DNA of 64,000 nt from Shimia marina (GTDB taxonomy: Bacteria > Pseudomonadota > Alphaproteobacteria > Rhodobacterales > Rhodobacteraceae). Position 1 is the first letter of the stretch; every line of letters begins with the position of its first letter. This document shows positions 61,903 through 64,000 of this stretch, piece by piece. The position numbers were made by a program, and so were the translations under genes. Below the pieces are notes generated by a model. It searched no databases. It was not told where the DNA came from and worked only from the letters and a program-made list of their open reading frames with translations. The stretch lies in contig NZ_CYPW01000002.1 in the NCBI RefSeq assembly GCF_001458175.1, positions 1 to 64,000 on the forward strand, given 5' to 3'.

Positions 61903-63090
61903 ATGCCCCAACACGTTCAGCGCGCCGATTACCGCGCTTGGCTGGCTATTGCCGCACTCGGTACTGGCAACTTTTCCATTGTAACCGCTGAGCTCGCGCC
62001 GATTGGGCTTCTCTCCCAGATAGGCGGCGATCTGGGAGTGCCTACCGGACAGGTCGGCCTGATCGTGACGCTCTATGCCTGGATTGCCGCGGTCGCTGCA
62101 ATCGCGTCTGCGGTCTGGCTCGGTTCCGTACCGCGGCGACCGCTGCTGATCGGGTTAATGACAGTCCTCGCAGCATCAGGATTTGCGGCGAGCCTGTCGG
62201 AGAGCTTTGCGTGGCTTATGGGGGCTCGGGTGCTGGGCCCTATCGCCCATGGCGCATTTTGGGCAATGATTGGAACACTCGGAGCTCAGATCGTACCGGC
62301 CCGCCAGGTGGGCCTGGCGACCTCCATCATCTTCGGTGGTGTGTCAGTCGCTAGTGTGCTGGGCGTACCGTTTGCCAATTTGGTCGGCATCGAGGCAGGC
62401 TGGCGTATCGCATTCCTGGCCATTGGCATGCTGTCGTTAGGCATAGCGCTCGCGATGTGGATCACCGTGCCAACGGTGCAGGGCACCGGCAATGTAGGAG
62501 TGCGACCGCTGATCCGTATCTTGTCAAATAGCCGTTTCCAAAGAATTTTTGCGGCCACGCTTTTTGCCGTCACAGCACACTTCATGGCATATACCTACAT
62601 CGAACCCTTTCTTACGGGGGCAGAGGAGGTTTCGATCCGGGCGGTCGCGCCTTTGCTATTCACCTTTGGAGCCGCTGGCATCGCAGCAAATATGGTGACC
62701 GGCGCACTGATCGATACGTGGCTCAAAATGATTGTGATGGTCTCACTGCTTCTGGCCTGCGGAGCGCTAAGTGCGTTGTCTCTCCTCGGAGCCAGCATCG
62801 GCACAATGGGAATTGCCCTGGTACTTTTCATCTGGGGGGGGGCGATCGCCGCAATCCTTGTGGGTCTGCAGACCTGGGTTTTGAAGGAAGCAGGCGCAGA
62901 TGCCCTCCAGGCATCGGCTATCTATGTTGCGCTGTTCAACGGCGCAATTGGTCTCGGGGCGGCACTCGGGGCGGTTCTGCTTGAGACCACTGGCCTATCC
63001 AGCCTATTCCTTTGCGCTGCAGTGTTGGTTTGCGTCAGCTTCATATCAATTGCCGCGCTTCGCGAACCTAAAACGACCCCGGCTGAATAA
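61903..63090 (+). CDS. MFS transporter, sugar-efflux/AraJ type
   Basis: A 395-residue integral membrane protein with twelve helices and the MFS loop motif after helix 2 in modified form (AVWLGSVPRRPLL). It is closest to the DHA1 drug/arabinose-efflux group. It is 18 bases after the CMD-family gene, last in the operon under the LysR regulator, so export of a reductase substrate or product is plausible. Confidence 0.9.
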   Translation: MPQHVQRADYRAWLAIAALGTGNFSIVTAELAPIGLLSQIGGDLGVPTGQVGLIVTLYAWIAAVAAIASAVWLGSVPRRPLLIGLMTVLAASGFAASLSESFAWLMGARVLGPIAHGAFWAMIGTLGAQIVPARQVGLATSIIFGGVSVASVLGVPFANLVGIEAGWRIAFLAIGMLSLGIALAMWITVPTVQGTGNVGVRPLIRILSNSRFQRIFAATLFAVTAHFMAYTYIEPFLTGAEEVSIRAVAPLLFTFGAAGIAANMVTGALIDTWLKMIVMVSLLLACGALSALSLLGASIGTMGIALVLFIWGGAIAAILVGLQTWVLKEAGADALQASAIYVALFNGAIGLGAALGAVLLETTGLSSLFLCAAVLVCVSFISIAALREPKTTPAE

Positions 63091-63226
63091 GTCAGCATCT
63101 GCTGTCGCAAGACTGATCATCACGAATGACGACATGAGGATTTCATTATGTGTAGAATGTTTGTGACCTGAGCCCCTGAATCTCCTCCAGCTTTGTGTAG
63201 AGTTCGGCCAACTAAAGGACGGACTA

Positions 63227-63490
63227 ATGAAGACGAGATTCACCGACGAACAGATCATTCAGATGATCAAGGAACAGGAAGCTGGCGAGAAGACGACTGA
63301 TGTGTGCAGGCGCTATGGGATCAGCCAAGGCACCTTCTACAAGTACAAATCTAAGTATGGCGGCATGGAGCCGTCAGATGCCAAGAAGCTGCGTGCGCTG
63401 GAAGCCGAGAACGCAAAGCTGAAGAAGTTGTTGACTGAACAGATGCTCGACAACGCAATGCTGCGGGATGTGAACTCAAAAAAGTGGTAA
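63227..63490 (+). CDS. IS3-family transposase OrfA
   Basis: An 87-residue HTH protein (MKTRFTDEQIIQMIKEQEAG, then VCRRYGISQGTFYKYKSKYGG) with a leucine-zipper-like C-terminal helix. Its last codons overlap orfB at the A6G slippery sequence 63478-63484, so OrfAB is made by -1 frameshifting. The frame is intact. Confidence 0.9.
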   Translation: MKTRFTDEQIIQMIKEQEAGEKTTDVCRRYGISQGTFYKYKSKYGGMEPSDAKKLRALEAENAKLKKLLTEQMLDNAMLRDVNSKKW

Positions 63491-63911
63491 CGCCCGATGC
63501 CAAGCGGAAGGCGGTGGTTCATCTGATGGAAGCTCATCAGGTGAGCCAGCGTCGGGCGTGCTCTGCTCTGGACGTGGATCGTTCTACGGTGCGGTATCAG
63601 TCGCGCCGGGACGATGAAACTGAGCTGCGTGATGCCATGAAAGCGGTCGCCAAAGAACGTCGCCGGTTCGGCTATCGGCGTCTGCATGTGATGGTGGAGC
63701 GGCAGGGCTGGCAAGTGAACCATAAGAAGTTCCGACGGATCTATCGCGAAGAGAAGCTGCAAGTGCGGCGCAGGGGTGGTAGAAAGCGGGCTCTGGGCAC
63801 GCGAAGGCCGATGGTTGTGCCAGATAGCCCGAACTAGCGTTGGAGCCTTGATTTCGTATCTGATGCTCTGACCGATGGTCGCCGCTTCCGTATCCTGACC
63901 GTGGTGGATGA
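63484..63911 (+). pseudogene. IS3-family transposase OrfB, nonsense-mutated and truncated
   Basis: In the -1 frame from orfA, orfB encodes the HTH_21 region and the start of the integrase core (RRFGYRRLHVMVERQGW). A TAG at 63835-63837 interrupts PDSPN-stop-RWSLDFVSDALTDG, where Gln is expected (CAG to TAG). Beyond it the frame continues to RILTVVDD and then enters the second IS at 63912. Both lesions would abolish transposase. Confidence 0.85.
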
Positions 63912-64000
63912 TGACCCAGCCCCCTGAAATCGGGCCATTGAGATGTTAGTAATCCGTCCAAGCAAAGGATGGACAATGAAACGCAGATTTTCGGACGAAC
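63912..64000 (+). mobile_element. IS3-family element, right-flank copy (terminus and start of orfA)
   Basis: The terminus TGACCCAGCCCCCTG at 63912 lies within orfB of the previous IS. An ATG at 63976 opens MKRRFSDE, the same OrfA start as at the left edge. The 89 bases match 3-91 without a mismatch in reverse orientation. The element continues out of the window. Confidence 0.85.

Larger units (their letters stand above)
63164..63911 (+). mobile_element. IS3-family element, interrupted by a second IS
   Basis: The left terminus begins TGACCTGAGCCCCTGAAT at 63164. orfA and orfB follow with a slippery AAAAAAG at 63478-63484, and the element is cut at 63911/63912 by another IS3-family element. 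Only about 748 bases remain, so the DDE core's end and right terminus are missing from the window. The related fossil at 57378 shows the same family entered this region more than once. Confidence 0.85.

Noticed and set aside
1-64000. Composite transposon of 64 kb bounded by the two IS copies
   Set aside because: Most of the interior consists of core metabolic operons with uniform high-GC codon use, and no target duplication can be seen. The inverted IS copies more likely arrived separately.
1-64000. tRNA, rRNA or CRISPR loci
   Set aside because: Reading both strands gave no cloverleaf with conserved TPsiC sequence, no rRNA-like stretch and no regularly spaced short repeats.

Overview
The window looks like a chromosomal or megaplasmid segment of a marine alphaproteobacterium, most likely of the Roseobacter group (Rhodobacteraceae). 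I infer this from the mix of gene families (carboxyspermidine-route polyamine genes, an Anbu cluster, an IorAB-type oxidoreductase, an MttB-like methyltransferase), high-GC codon use and IS3-family elements. No rRNA, tRNA or CRISPR array was found. The first 91 bases and the last 89 are copies of the same IS3-family end in opposite orientation, so the segment sits between two inverted IS copies. This may also be where an assembly broke.

Layout. 0.1-4.1 kb: a small, visibly AT-richer island next to the left IS, with a gene fragment cut by the IS, a Lamassu-like pair (zinc-hook SMC ATPase plus Cap4/DUF4297-type nuclease) and a divergent CoiA-like nuclease. 4.4-8.9 kb: two convergent hybrid histidine kinases. 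9.2-12.9 kb: a lipid-linked sugar module (EamA/SMR-type small transporter, HAD-UbiA fusion, GT-C glycosyltransferase). 13.1-17.0 kb: the four-gene Anbu proteasome-like cluster. 17.4-22.6 kb: a complete arginine-to-spermidine operon (speA, carboxynorspermidine synthase, nspC, speB) behind a structured leader. 22.6-26.6 kb: an AraC regulator and an iorAB-like molybdenum hydroxylase. 26.8-34.3 kb: an asparagine-synthetase-like protein, a sulfotransferase, an acylphosphatase/ATP-grasp fusion and a large ankyrin protein.

34.8-42.1 kb is the most striking part: a 632-residue RiPP precursor followed by a fused TOMM cyclodehydratase (E1-like plus YcaO), a SagB-type dehydrogenase and an S41 peptidase. 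The precursor has a nitrile-hydratase-like leader and four 36-residue cores. Every core carries exactly ten Cys/Ser/Thr residues at the same ten positions, as two blocks of five Gly-(C/S/T)-X triplets separated by one Gly. This predicts a multi-core polyazole product with up to 40 heterocycles per precursor.

42.2-48.7 kb: a FAH-family hydrolase, a double GNAT, a LysR regulator, an MttB-like protein and an Old-Yellow-Enzyme-type demethylase. 49.1-55.6 kb: the complete seven-gene nitrilase cluster Nit1C, extended by a Pnap_2097/LnmK-type hotdog gene and facing a MocR regulator. 57.2-59.3 kb: decayed DNA with an IS3 remnant, a gene truncated at its 3' end, an intact AfsA-like hotdog gene and a gene truncated at its 5' end. 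59.5-63.1 kb: a LysR regulator facing aldo/keto reductase, carboxymuconolactone-decarboxylase-like and MFS genes. 63.2-64 kb: an IS3 copy with a nonsense codon, itself interrupted by the second flanking IS copy.
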